This document shows, one piece after another, positions 10,462 through 20,746 of a DNA stretch of 64,000 bases. The stretch lies in contig QPFY01000002.1 of the NCBI GenBank assembly GCA_003665825.1, positions 62,001-126,000 of the forward strand, written 5' to 3'. Origin of the DNA: Microbotryum silenes-acaulis. Lineage: Eukaryota; Basidiomycota; Microbotryomycetes; Microbotryales; Microbotryaceae. A model generated the notes under the pieces. The model ran no database searches and was not told where the DNA came from. It saw only the letters and a program-made list of their open reading frames with translations. The position numbers were made by a program, and so were the translations under genes. Positions within the stretch are counted from its first letter, which is position 1. Each line of letters begins with the position of its first letter.

Positions 10462-13400
10462 TCAGGGAGTGCAGACACCAAGTCGACCGCGGTGCCGAGC
10501 GAACAGGTCGCGAGACAAAGCCTTGGTGAAGATATCGGCCGTCATCTCGCCGGTGGCAATGTACTGTACACTGATGTCACCCAGGGAGACCATATCCCGG
10601 ACGAAGTGTTCGCGGAGGCGAATGTGCCGAGTGCGAGCGTGGAAGACCGGATTCTTGGTGAGGGCATTGGCACCTTGGTTGTCGCCATAGATGAGAACCG
10701 GCCGAGAGGAGGGAAGCCCAAGCTCACCAAAGAGCTGACGCAGGAATATAGCCTCCTTGCCAGCGTGTGACAAGGCCAGGTACTCGGCGTCACAAGTAGA
10801 GTCGGCAACCCGCGACTGGAGGCGGGATGACCACGAGACGGCCGCGCCTGCGAAGACAAAGGTGTAACCCATGGTCGACTTTGAGGACATGGCGCAGGCA
10901 CCCCAGTTGCAGTCGGAGTAGCCAACCAAGGGCGCCGGATCCCCGCGGGTGTAGCGTAGGCCGTGAGACAGAGTGCCGGCGAGGTAGCGAAAGGCGTGCT
11001 TGACAGCGCCCCAGGCAGCGGCAGACGGGGACTGAGAGAACCGAGCCAAGTAACCGACGGTGTAGGCCAGGTCGGGGCGAGTACCGGTCGAGGCGTACAT
11101 GAGGGAGCCAATCGCTTGCAGATACCGAGTGCGATCCGGAAAGGGAGTAGGCTGGAGTTCGACTTCAAGGCGAAGGTCGGCCTGCATGGGCGTGGCGACA
11201 GGGTGGGCGTCGGACATGCCGAAACGAGCGAGGACGTCCTTGAGGTATTGCTCTTGACTGAGGGAGATGGAGCCGTCGGCAGAACGCCGAATCTGGATAC
11301 CAAGTACGTATTCCGCCTCACCAAGTCGTTTGACACCATAGCGCTGCTCAAGGCCCTGGAGGGTACGCTCGATCTCTGGGAGGGAAGGGCTGATCATGAG
11401 CAAGTCATCGACATAGAGCGCGATATAGTGGCGCTCATCACCGACAGTTCGGACATAAACGCAGTGGTCAGACTCCGTGGCGACGTAGCCAAGAGCCGAC
11501 AAAGCAGAGTCGATCTCGTCATTCCAGATACGTCCAGCCTGGCGCAAGCCGTAGAGTGACCGGTGCAGTTGGAGGACCTTGCCGGGCATGTAGATCCCTT
11601 CGGGCACGCAAATGTACAGGGGGGTGTCCAGTTTACCGTGGAGATAGGCCTTGTCGATGTCGGCCTGATGGACGTGGTACCCATGAGCGGCTGCAAGGGC
11701 CAGGAGTGCGCGAATGGATGTGAACTTAGCGACGGGTGCGAAGGTCTCATCGAAATCAATGCCGGAACGCTGAGAGTCACCACGAGCAACCAGTCGGCCT
11801 TTGTAAGACTTGATGTGGCCGTGTTGGTCGCGTTTCGTGCGGAAGACAAAGCGCGAGCCGAGGACTTTGGAGTCTGCAGGCACGAGGGACTCATCAATTG
11901 GCGTGAAGGCCGAGAAATCCCGGGAGAGCGAGTCGAATTCGGCCTGGGCAGCGAGACGCCACTCGTCTGCTTGCGGGGTTGCCATCGCAGCGCGCCAGTG
12001 AGGAGGGTCCCGGGCAGGTGCGATCAGTTCCGTCGGGTCGACGGGCGAGGTTTCGAGCAGAGCAGTGGCGCCAGAGGCGAGGTAGGCAACAGGCGAGGGG
12101 GAGTGAAGCGCAGCATCAACGTCGTCAGGGAATTCCTGCGCAAGGCAGAGGGACGCAACATCACCCGAGCGTGGCAAGAGGTCGATGGGATCGGGCGATT
12201 CGGATCGAGCGGGCGAGGGTGGCGCGGGCAATGGACGTGGAGCCACCGGTCGCGGGGATGGACAGGGCGTGGAGATGGCCGAGTCGGAGCTGCCTTGGTC
12301 AGAGGCGCAGGAGGTTGGGGAATCCCGGTTGGAGTGGTCACCAGTTTGGGATATGGGAGAGCCTTGGTCAGAGGCGGGAGGCGCGCGTGAGTCCTGGTCA
12401 GGGATGTCACGGGCCGGGGAGGGACGGCGCAGGCCTTGGTCAGAGGCAGCGGGCACAGGTCCAGGGAGCTCAGCGCGAGGCGCCAGAGAGCGAGGGGAAG
12501 CAACGAGCAAAGGCTCAGAGTGGTCTACCTGGTCAGGGTAAATGTCGGCGGCCAAAGGAAGCGGAATGGCGCCGGTGTGGGTGTTGGCCACAGGCTGCAG
12601 GGCGGGGAACTCAGATTCACAAAAGACGACGTTGCGACTGAGGATAATTTTGCGTGTAGCCGGGTCAAAGAGGCGATAGGCCTTTGCGTGGTCGTCGAGC
12701 CCTACGAAGATGAGTGGCACGGCCTTGGGGTCGAGGTCGGTGCGCTTAACCGAGGGGAGGCAGTGCCAAGCGCGGCAGCCAAAGGCACGCAGCGAGGAGA
12801 CATCCGGTGCGACACCATGCCAGCGAGTGTCGGGAATATCGCCACGGATGCCCGCATGGGGCATCAAGTTCTTGCAGTGCACGAAGTACTTGGCAGCTTC
12901 GGCCCAGAGACGTGTATCGGCGCCGGCCGAGTAGAGCAAAGCAAGGATACCCTCTTTGATGGTCCGATTGGTGCGTTCAACACGTCCGTTTTGTTGAGGC
13001 GTGTACGGAATAGTGAGTTCGCGACTGATGCCCTTGGTCAAACAGAAGTCGACAAAGTTGCGCAGAGTGAACTCGCCACCATTGTCAGAGCGAATGGTTT
13101 TTACCCGATCACCCGTGGTGTTCTCTACCTCAAGAATCCAGTCGCGGAGACGGTGAAAGACGTCGCTCTTGTAAGTGAGGAGGATGCACCAATGTTTGCG
13201 GGTGTAGTCGTCGACAATCACAAGCATGTAGCGATGACCGCCGAAGCTGGCTCGAGGCATTTGGGCAACGTCGACATGGACAAGGTCCAGACGGCCAGAC
13301 GCAATGGACTGGGAACGACTGAAAGGAAGGGCGTGCGCTTTGGAAGCGAGACAAGCATTGCAATTGAAGGACCTAACCTCCTCCTCTGAATATACCCAAT

Positions 13401-14838
13401 CCACCCCAGTGACCAAGCCTTTCTGCACGACGTTCTTGAGTTGCGCAACGGGTAAATGCGCGAAGCGACGGTGCAGAGTCAGCAAGGAAACTCTGTGAGG
13501 GGTGGCAAGGAGGGCATTGGGCATACAGGGTGAGGGTGCGACGTTTAACGCGTACAGGTCATTTGCAACGGCTTGAGCAGTGGCAACAACGGTGCCAGAG
13601 GAGTTGCTGATCTTGGCGCAGCCGGAGCCAAAGGAGATGCTGAACCCAAGGCGATCCAATCGTCGGACGGACAGCAGGTTGCACGGCAGGGATGGCACCA
13701 AGAGGACATCGGTTGCCACGACGGGGCCAGCTGGAGTCGATATGCGGACAGAGCCACAACCGGTGGAGGGGAGGGAACCGGCAACTCCAGCAACAGGCGG
13801 GCCGGTGAACGAGCGCAGCGTCGAGAATAGTGAACGGTCGTTGGCCATGTGACGATTTGCACCGGAGTCGAGGAGCCATGCCGATTTGGGAAACGGTGAC
13901 GGAGTGGCAAGGAGACAGGCGGTGAACGTTGTGGGCTCGGGCATCTCGACAACGGCGGGAGAGGCGACGGCTGGGGTACCCTTCTTACGTCCTCGCGAAC
14001 TCGCTCCGGTGGAAGCCTTGCGGGCGCGGAAAGCGGCGGCCCAGGCGGTGTCAGGACAATCTCTGAGCCAGTGCAGTTGGCGACATGTTGGGTTGGGGCA
14101 TGGTCCGGGAACGGCGCGGTGCTGGGGGGTGGCGACAGCGACAGCGGGAGCTTCAGCCGGACGAGCCTTGATCTCCCGATAGATGCGGTCGAGGATGTCG
14201 GCCGCGGGAGGTAAGGTACCGGATGTGCCCTGAGCATTCACGAAGGTTGTGCGCCATGCGGAGAGGGACGATGGCATCCTCGCGAGTAGGTGAGACGCAA
14301 GCAGGGAATCTGTGGTGACGTTGGAGTCGGCGAGAAGTCGAGAATCGTTGTCAAAGCGATCACGAAACTGGAGGAATGCGTCGGGGCTGTCGGGCATGGG
14401 CTCGGGGCTGAAGAGGCGAGCGACGACGGGTAGGAGGTCGACAGCCGAGACGGCGCCATATCGCATGCGGAGAGCCACCCAAATCTTGTGGCCGCTGTGG
14501 GCGTCGCCGAAGTAACGAGAGAGACCGGGAAGAACCATCCGTGGGTCGACGGCGGCGCAGATGGAGGCGCGAGCGTAGTGATCCCATAGTGGGACGTAGG
14601 ACGGGGGCCAAGATGGATGGGGTACACCGGATTGAAGGTATCCGAGGACGTCGGAGGGTAGGCGGGAGCACAGCGTAAGGACCCAGTCCTGGTAGCCGTT
14701 GGCGTCGCGGAGGAGATCGGAGGCAGCGAAGGCTGCGACTTGCGTGGGCGGGCGAGGTGGAGGAACCGCGAGCGTCGTGGCGGGGCCTACGGACTTGCTG
14801 TCGGCAGGCGCGGACTTGGTGTCGTCAAGCGCAGACAT
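10462..14838 (-). CDS. Copia E Gag-Pol polyprotein, apparently intact
   Basis: This is a 1458-residue polyprotein with every expected catalytic motif. Gag ends in an unusual zinc knuckle, CPNPTCRQLHWLRDC (C-x4-C-x3-H-x4-C, residues 247-261). The protease has DSG at 324-326. The integrase HHCC spans about 455-497 (LHRRFAH, CNACLASK) and its DDE core has D523, D585 and E621, giving the copia spacing DD35E. RT starts near 980 and has YVDD at 1142-1145. RNase H follows (YSDCNWG 1307, DAEYLAL 1350, YGDNQGA 1384). I start at the ATG at 14838 because upstream codons in the same frame lie in the PBS and LTR. The linker at 760-890 is Pro/Ser-rich and presumably unstructured. Confidence 0.93.
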   Translation of the reverse strand: MSALDDTKSAPADSKSVGPATTLAVPPPRPPTQVAAFAASDLLRDANGYQDWVLTLCSRLPSDVLGYLQSGVPHPSWPPSYVPLWDHYARASICAAVDPRMVLPGLSRYFGDAHSGHKIWVALRMRYGAVSAVDLLPVVARLFSPEPMPDSPDAFLQFRDRFDNDSRLLADSNVTTDSLLASHLLARMPSSLSAWRTTFVNAQGTSGTLPPAADILDRIYREIKARPAEAPAVAVATPQHRAVPGPCPNPTCRQLHWLRDCPDTAWAAAFRARKASTGASSRGRKKGTPAVASPAVVEMPEPTTFTACLLATPSPFPKSAWLLDSGANRHMANDRSLFSTLRSFTGPPVAGVAGSLPSTGCGSVRISTPAGPVVATDVLLVPSLPCNLLSVRRLDRLGFSISFGSGCAKISNSSGTVVATAQAVANDLYALNVAPSPCMPNALLATPHRVSLLTLHRRFAHLPVAQLKNVVQKGLVTGVDWVYSEEEVRSFNCNACLASKAHALPFSRSQSIASGRLDLVHVDVAQMPRASFGGHRYMLVIVDDYTRKHWCILLTYKSDVFHRLRDWILEVENTTGDRVKTIRSDNGGEFTLRNFVDFCLTKGISRELTIPYTPQQNGRVERTNRTIKEGILALLYSAGADTRLWAEAAKYFVHCKNLMPHAGIRGDIPDTRWHGVAPDVSSLRAFGCRAWHCLPSVKRTDLDPKAVPLIFVGLDDHAKAYRLFDPATRKIILSRNVVFCESEFPALQPVANTHTGAIPLPLAADIYPDQVDHSEPLLVASPRSLAPRAELPGPVPAASDQGLRRPSPARDIPDQDSRAPPASDQGSPISQTGDHSNRDSPTSCASDQGSSDSAISTPCPSPRPVAPRPLPAPPSPARSESPDPIDLLPRSGDVASLCLAQEFPDDVDAALHSPSPVAYLASGATALLETSPVDPTELIAPARDPPHWRAAMATPQADEWRLAAQAEFDSLSRDFSAFTPIDESLVPADSKVLGSRFVFRTKRDQHGHIKSYKGRLVARGDSQRSGIDFDETFAPVAKFTSIRALLALAAAHGYHVHQADIDKAYLHGKLDTPLYICVPEGIYMPGKVLQLHRSLYGLRQAGRIWNDEIDSALSALGYVATESDHCVYVRTVGDERHYIALYVDDLLMISPSLPEIERTLQGLEQRYGVKRLGEAEYVLGIQIRRSADGSISLSQEQYLKDVLARFGMSDAHPVATPMQADLRLEVELQPTPFPDRTRYLQAIGSLMYASTGTRPDLAYTVGYLARFSQSPSAAAWGAVKHAFRYLAGTLSHGLRYTRGDPAPLVGYSDCNWGACAMSSKSTMGYTFVFAGAAVSWSSRLQSRVADSTCDAEYLALSHAGKEAIFLRQLFGELGLPSSRPVLIYGDNQGANALTKNPVFHARTRHIRLREHFVRDMVSLGDISVQYIATGEMTADIFTKALSRDLFARHRGRLGVCTP

Positions 14839-14918
14839 GCTGAGTCGTGCGAGCGCCGGGCAAAGCCGGGCGGTGCGAAGGACGCAAAGTTCGACAAAGG
14901 CGGACACGGGAGTGGCCG

Positions 14919-14946
14919 CGCTGGTAGGTCGTTCGGGCTTATAACC
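14919..14946 (-). promoter_or_regulatory. Copia E primer-binding site
   Basis: On the minus strand GGTTATAAGCCCGAACGACC directly follows the LTR. Its complement reads as a tRNA D-arm to anticodon-loop segment ending CUUAUAACC, as in copia A and C, but the flanking stem bases differ. Confidence 0.65.
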
Positions 14947-15436
14947 TATGAAGTTACGACGACTGCTCAAGCGGTGGTAAGGCTCTGATCGACGGACCAA
15001 GGAGACCAGACCAAGAAGTTGCTTCGTTACACACCTGCTCAAGCGGTGGTAAGGCTCTGATCGACGGACCAAGGAGACCAGACCAAGAAGTTGCTTCGTT
15101 ACACACCTGCTCAAGCACTACAGTGAGTTATGATAGCTAGTAAAGATAAAGGAAGAAGGAAATGTAGTGCTCACCTGCTCAAGCGGTGGTAAGGCTCTGA
15201 TCGACGGACCAAGGAGACCAGACCAAGAAGTTGCTTGAGCAGGAGAGAGAGAAGCGCAGAGCCATTTGGCTCGGGTGAGCGCGCGGCTGGGTCTGCCACC
15301 TTTGTCAGGCGCACGGACCCAGCCCAGGAAAGGGAGAGAGCCTAGGTGTGGAAGGCAGGCCAAAAAGGAGGTAAGATGAGACTAAGAAAAGGAGGCATGA
15401 TGCGAGAAGGAAACATAAGAGTTTGTCAATCTCACA
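14947..15436 (-). repeat. Copia E 5' LTR
   Basis: 490 bp with no difference from 9954-10443 that I could find by eye. Both copies carry the duplicated U5 unit, unlike families A, C and F. Confidence 0.9.
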
Positions 15437-16378
15437 CATGGGACGCCTTCAGCCATCGTTTCCGACCGCGATCCCAAGTTCACCTCGCAGTTTTGGCGGG
15501 CATTGCAGGCAAAGGTTGGCGCCGTCTTGCGAATGTCAACCGCGGCACACCCCGAGACGGACGGATCGAGCGAGAATCGGATCAAGATGGTCACCCAAAC
15601 ACTGCGGATCATGGTGTCGTCAAATCACGAGGCTTGGGCATCTCGTCTAGTTGAAGCTGAGTTCGCTCTTAACTCTTCTGTTGCTGTGTCCACGTCTTTG
15701 TCGGCTTTCGAGGCGACTTACGGCTACCTTCCTCGACGTTGGCCCACCGATTCCTGGTCTGTCTCGGCTGTCCCTCGGGCGGAAGCGTTTGCTCGGACTC
15801 GACAGTTACGGAACCTCGATGTCACGGATGCGATCATTGGAGCACGCCTCGACCAGTCTTATCAGGCCAACAAGCATCGACGCCCGGATGACCCCGCCTT
15901 TCGGACCGGCAGTTACGTCTACCTTTCGACAAAGAATCTGGCAGTTCCTGAAGGGATGAAGTCGAAGTTGTTGCCGCGCTACATCGGCCCTTTCCGTATT
16001 CGAGCGGCAATTCCGGCAACATCCAGCTACGACCTCGAGCTTCCACCAGCCATGTCGCGAGTGCACAATCGCTTCCATGCTCGACTGCTTCGCCCTTACA
16101 TTGAGAATGATGCTGAAAGGTTCCCTGGGCGTGACCCCGCAGTTCTTTTTGTCGAAGATGTAGCCGACATGGCCGATAACTCCGTTATTCCTGAACGGAT
16201 TGTTCGCGATCGTCGGAACGCTCGGGGTGCTCGTTCGTTCCTGGTTCGATGGATAGGCCGTAACGACACAGACGATACTTGGATGTCAGAGCAGTCCCTT
16301 CGCCTGGACCATCCGTCCGTCCTCGACGCCTACTTTGCGCGCCTCGATCGCTCGAACCGCCGCCTCGCCGCACGGTAG
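15437..16378 (+). CDS. Gypsy G2 gag-pol, second part (integrase core and chromodomain)
   Basis: Coding resumes in frame after the CATGG duplication. The second integrase aspartate is in VSDRDPKF and the glutamate in ETDGSSENR, followed by the GPY/F-like region (YIGPFRIRAAIP). A C-terminal chromodomain follows: VIPERIVRDRRNARG, then FLVRWIGRNDTDDTW. Chromodomains on gypsy integrases bind histone marks and steer insertion, often to heterochromatin. The N-terminal aromatic residue of the methyl-lysine cage is not obvious (I in VIPERIV), while the two tryptophans are present. The stop is TAG at 16376-16378. With 5005-9953 this is the full chromovirus polyprotein. Confidence 0.9.
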   Translation, partial: HGTPSAIVSDRDPKFTSQFWRALQAKVGAVLRMSTAAHPETDGSSENRIKMVTQTLRIMVSSNHEAWASRLVEAEFALNSSVAVSTSLSAFEATYGYLPRRWPTDSWSVSAVPRAEAFARTRQLRNLDVTDAIIGARLDQSYQANKHRRPDDPAFRTGSYVYLSTKNLAVPEGMKSKLLPRYIGPFRIRAAIPATSSYDLELPPAMSRVHNRFHARLLRPYIENDAERFPGRDPAVLFVEDVADMADNSVIPERIVRDRRNARGARSFLVRWIGRNDTDDTWMSEQSLRLDHPSVLDAYFARLDRSNRRLAAR

Positions 16379-16399
16379 ACTTCCTTTTGGGGGGGACAG

Positions 16400-18544
<2,145 letters not shown>

Positions 18545-18549
18545 TGAAT

Positions 18550-19785
18550 TCCCCGGGCTACCTGGCGCCTCCACCGAGCAAGACGTCGACACGCACTTCG
18601 CCAGCGCTCCCATCGCCGACCTTCAAGACACTGTCAAGACATGGACCCCACTAGTAAGGTCGGCGCACATGGACGTCTCATCCCCCCTTGATGATTCTGC
18701 CATGAGCGCCGTTGACGTGGCCCCAGGGTACACTGGCGGAACCTTACTTAACTCCACAGATGCCGAATCGTCCTCGTCACCGTCTCCTGCGCCGCCCTCG
18801 TCACCGTCGCCTGCGCTCTCACCGTCATTGGCGGCGTCATCGTCACCCTCGGCCTTACCGACTGACTCTGAAGGCTCGGCCGATCCTCTCGACCTCATCG
18901 GCTCACGGCCCCAGGCTCGCGTCGACCCACTGGACTTGCACCGCCCGGACTTCAGCACGTACCGCGAGCCCACATCGGCTGAGGAGTCGCCCGACGAACT
19001 CGACCTCATTGGGCGCCACTCTTGTGACGCCTCGCCGGACGAAATCGATTTCCTCACCCGACACCACCGCGCGTTCATTGCAACCGACGACGACACCTCT
19101 GACGCGGAGGCCATTCAACCGGTCAAGTCCATCACGAGCGACCCACAGACCTGGCGCGAGGCGATGTCGAGCGACAAGCGTGAAGTGTGGGCCAAAGCTG
19201 CCAACGACGAGTTCACCTCCATGCGCGACGACTTCAAGGTCTTCACTATCGAGGACCGATCCACGGTGCCGGCGGGTGCGACCATCGTCACATCCAAGTT
19301 CGTCTGGAAGACGAAACGGAACGCACTCGGCGAAGTCACTGGACACAAGGCACGGCTGGTGGCGCAAGGCAACCGCCAACGCGACGGCATCGACTTTAAC
19401 GAAACGTTCGCACCGGTCGCACACTTCTCCTCGATACGCTCACTTCTCGCGCTGGCGGCCGCCAACGGCCTGCATGTGCACCAGGCGGACATCGACAAAG
19501 CCTACCTTCATGGCGACCTTGATCACGACATCTGGATGACGGCACCGCGCGGTTTCGACCTCCCTGGCGACAAGGTGCTCCGCTTGCGACGTTCCATCTA
19601 CGGGCTCAAACAGGCTGGCCGCATCTGGAATCGACACATCGATGCTTCGCTTCGCAACCTCGGTTACACGGCGACGGGCACCGATCACTGCGTGTACTCT
19701 CGGCTCGACGATCAGCAACGCCCACACTATATTGCGCTGTACGTCGACGACCTTCTGATGATCAGCCCGGACCTGGCCGAAATCG
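18550..19785 (+). pseudogene. Copia C3 pol, second segment (linker and RT)
   Basis: Continues C3 from FPGLPGAS through a Ser/Pro/Asp-rich linker to the [43 protein letters not shown] and the catalytic [10 protein letters not shown]. It stops at DLAEI where copia A inserted (AATCG duplication). Confidence 0.88.
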
Positions 19786-20101
19786 TGTGAGGAATCCACT
19801 CTCCGCTCGGGTCAGGACTTAGGCGCGCGGAGCGAGCCGGGCGCATCAGCCCAGGACTTGGGCGCGCGGAGCGAGCCTGGGACTTAGGCGCGCGCAGGGA
19901 GCCTGGCACATTGGCTCAGCCCCGAGGCTCCCTGGCTGAGGACTTGGGGCGCGCGGCTCCCTTACTGTTAGCTTCCTATTCATCACTCTTGGCTATAACT
20001 ACATCGCTGACGTAGTAGAGTTGATCGAATAGGTATGTTGAAATGTGATTCATCACTCTTGGCTATAACTACATCGCTGACGTAGTAGAGTTGATCGAAT
20101 A
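19786..20101 (+). repeat. Copia A 5' LTR (two U5 units)
   Basis: 316 bp, TGTGAGGAATCC to GATCGAATA. The last 120 bp contain the unit CATCACTCTTGGCTATAACT... twice, separated by a spacer beginning GGTATGTTGAAATG. Confidence 0.9.
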
Positions 20102-20126
20102 GGTTATAAGCCCACGAGCTACCAGC
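20102..20126 (+). promoter_or_regulatory. Copia A primer-binding site
   Basis: GGTTATAAGCCCACGAGC and the following CTACCAGC abut the LTR with no gap. The complement reads as a tRNA segment from the D loop to the anticodon loop. Confidence 0.65.
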
Positions 20127-20193
20127 CCCGCCGCTTGCAATTTTCCTCGAGCCCAGCCACTCGAGCCGCCCCAGCCCATCGCACCATCGCAGC

Positions 20194-20513
20194 ATGGACA
20201 GCTCCCCCGCCCCGCCCTCGCCCCCCAGGGACATCAGCCCCCCTGACCCTTCGATCAGCGTGCAAATCGCCACGCTACAGGCACAGCTTGCCGCTCTACA
20301 GGCCTCACAGCCCCCTGCCGCCGCCGCCGCCGCCGCAACCCCGCCCGTCACTGCCACGCAGGCAAACACCGCCACCGCATCAAAAGTCGTGTTCCCCAAG
20401 CACGCTCGTCTTGACGGGCCTAAGTCGTTTACAAACTGGTTACGTCAATTCCGTCTCGCGCTTCCAAATCAAGCCCGTGGTTACGTTCTTGACGGTGTCA
20501 TTCCCCCGACATG
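20194..20513 (+). pseudogene. Copia A gag-pol, segment 1 (Gag N-terminus)
   Basis: Starts MDSSPAPPSPPRD, with an alanine run and [16 protein letters not shown], then breaks at VIPPT where a minus-strand solo D LTR sits. The frame continues at 20747. Confidence 0.88.
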
Positions 20514-20741
20514 TGTTAAGTCGTATGTCTCGAGAGGGGACTGGATCGGCAACCAGTAAGTACACGAGACACAGTACGAGTTGTGGGAAGTATATTGGAG
20601 CGTTAGGGGAAAGACTAAGGAGGCTCGCGGTGCAAGTGCGCGAAATATCTCTAAGTCCAAAAGGGGTCCGAGCGGCGCGCGGCTGGCTAGGCTGGGCGCG
20701 GGTTGGAGATCGACCTAAGCAAGAGTGTATGGAATTCAACA
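20514..20741 (-). repeat. Solo LTR D in copia A gag
   Basis: 228 bp. On the minus strand it starts TGTTGAATTCCATACACTC and ends GACTTAACA. It is flanked by ACATG on both sides (20509-20513, 20742-20746). It matches the LTR following copia D at 30239 and the copy at 30388-30615. Confidence 0.9.
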
Positions 20742-20746
20742 ACATG

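Larger units (their letters stand above)
9954..15436 (-). mobile_element. Copia E, full-length and young, inside gypsy G2
   Basis: A 5483-bp Ty1/copia element on the minus strand. Two 490-bp LTRs that look identical by eye enclose one uninterrupted gag-pol frame, a PBS and a polypurine tract. The 5-bp target CATGG is present on both sides (9949-9953 and 15437-15441), so the insertion is clean. Identical LTRs plus an open frame suggest recent transposition. Confidence 0.95.

Noticed and set aside
10963..13389. Long plus-strand open frames opposite copia E
   Set aside because: They are antisense shadows of a well-supported gag-pol frame in high-GC DNA; no motif was recognised.
20535..20745. 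An intron in copia A gag
   Set aside because: The 228-bp segment is exactly bounded by an ACATG duplication and matches LTR D in reverse orientation, so it is a solo LTR.
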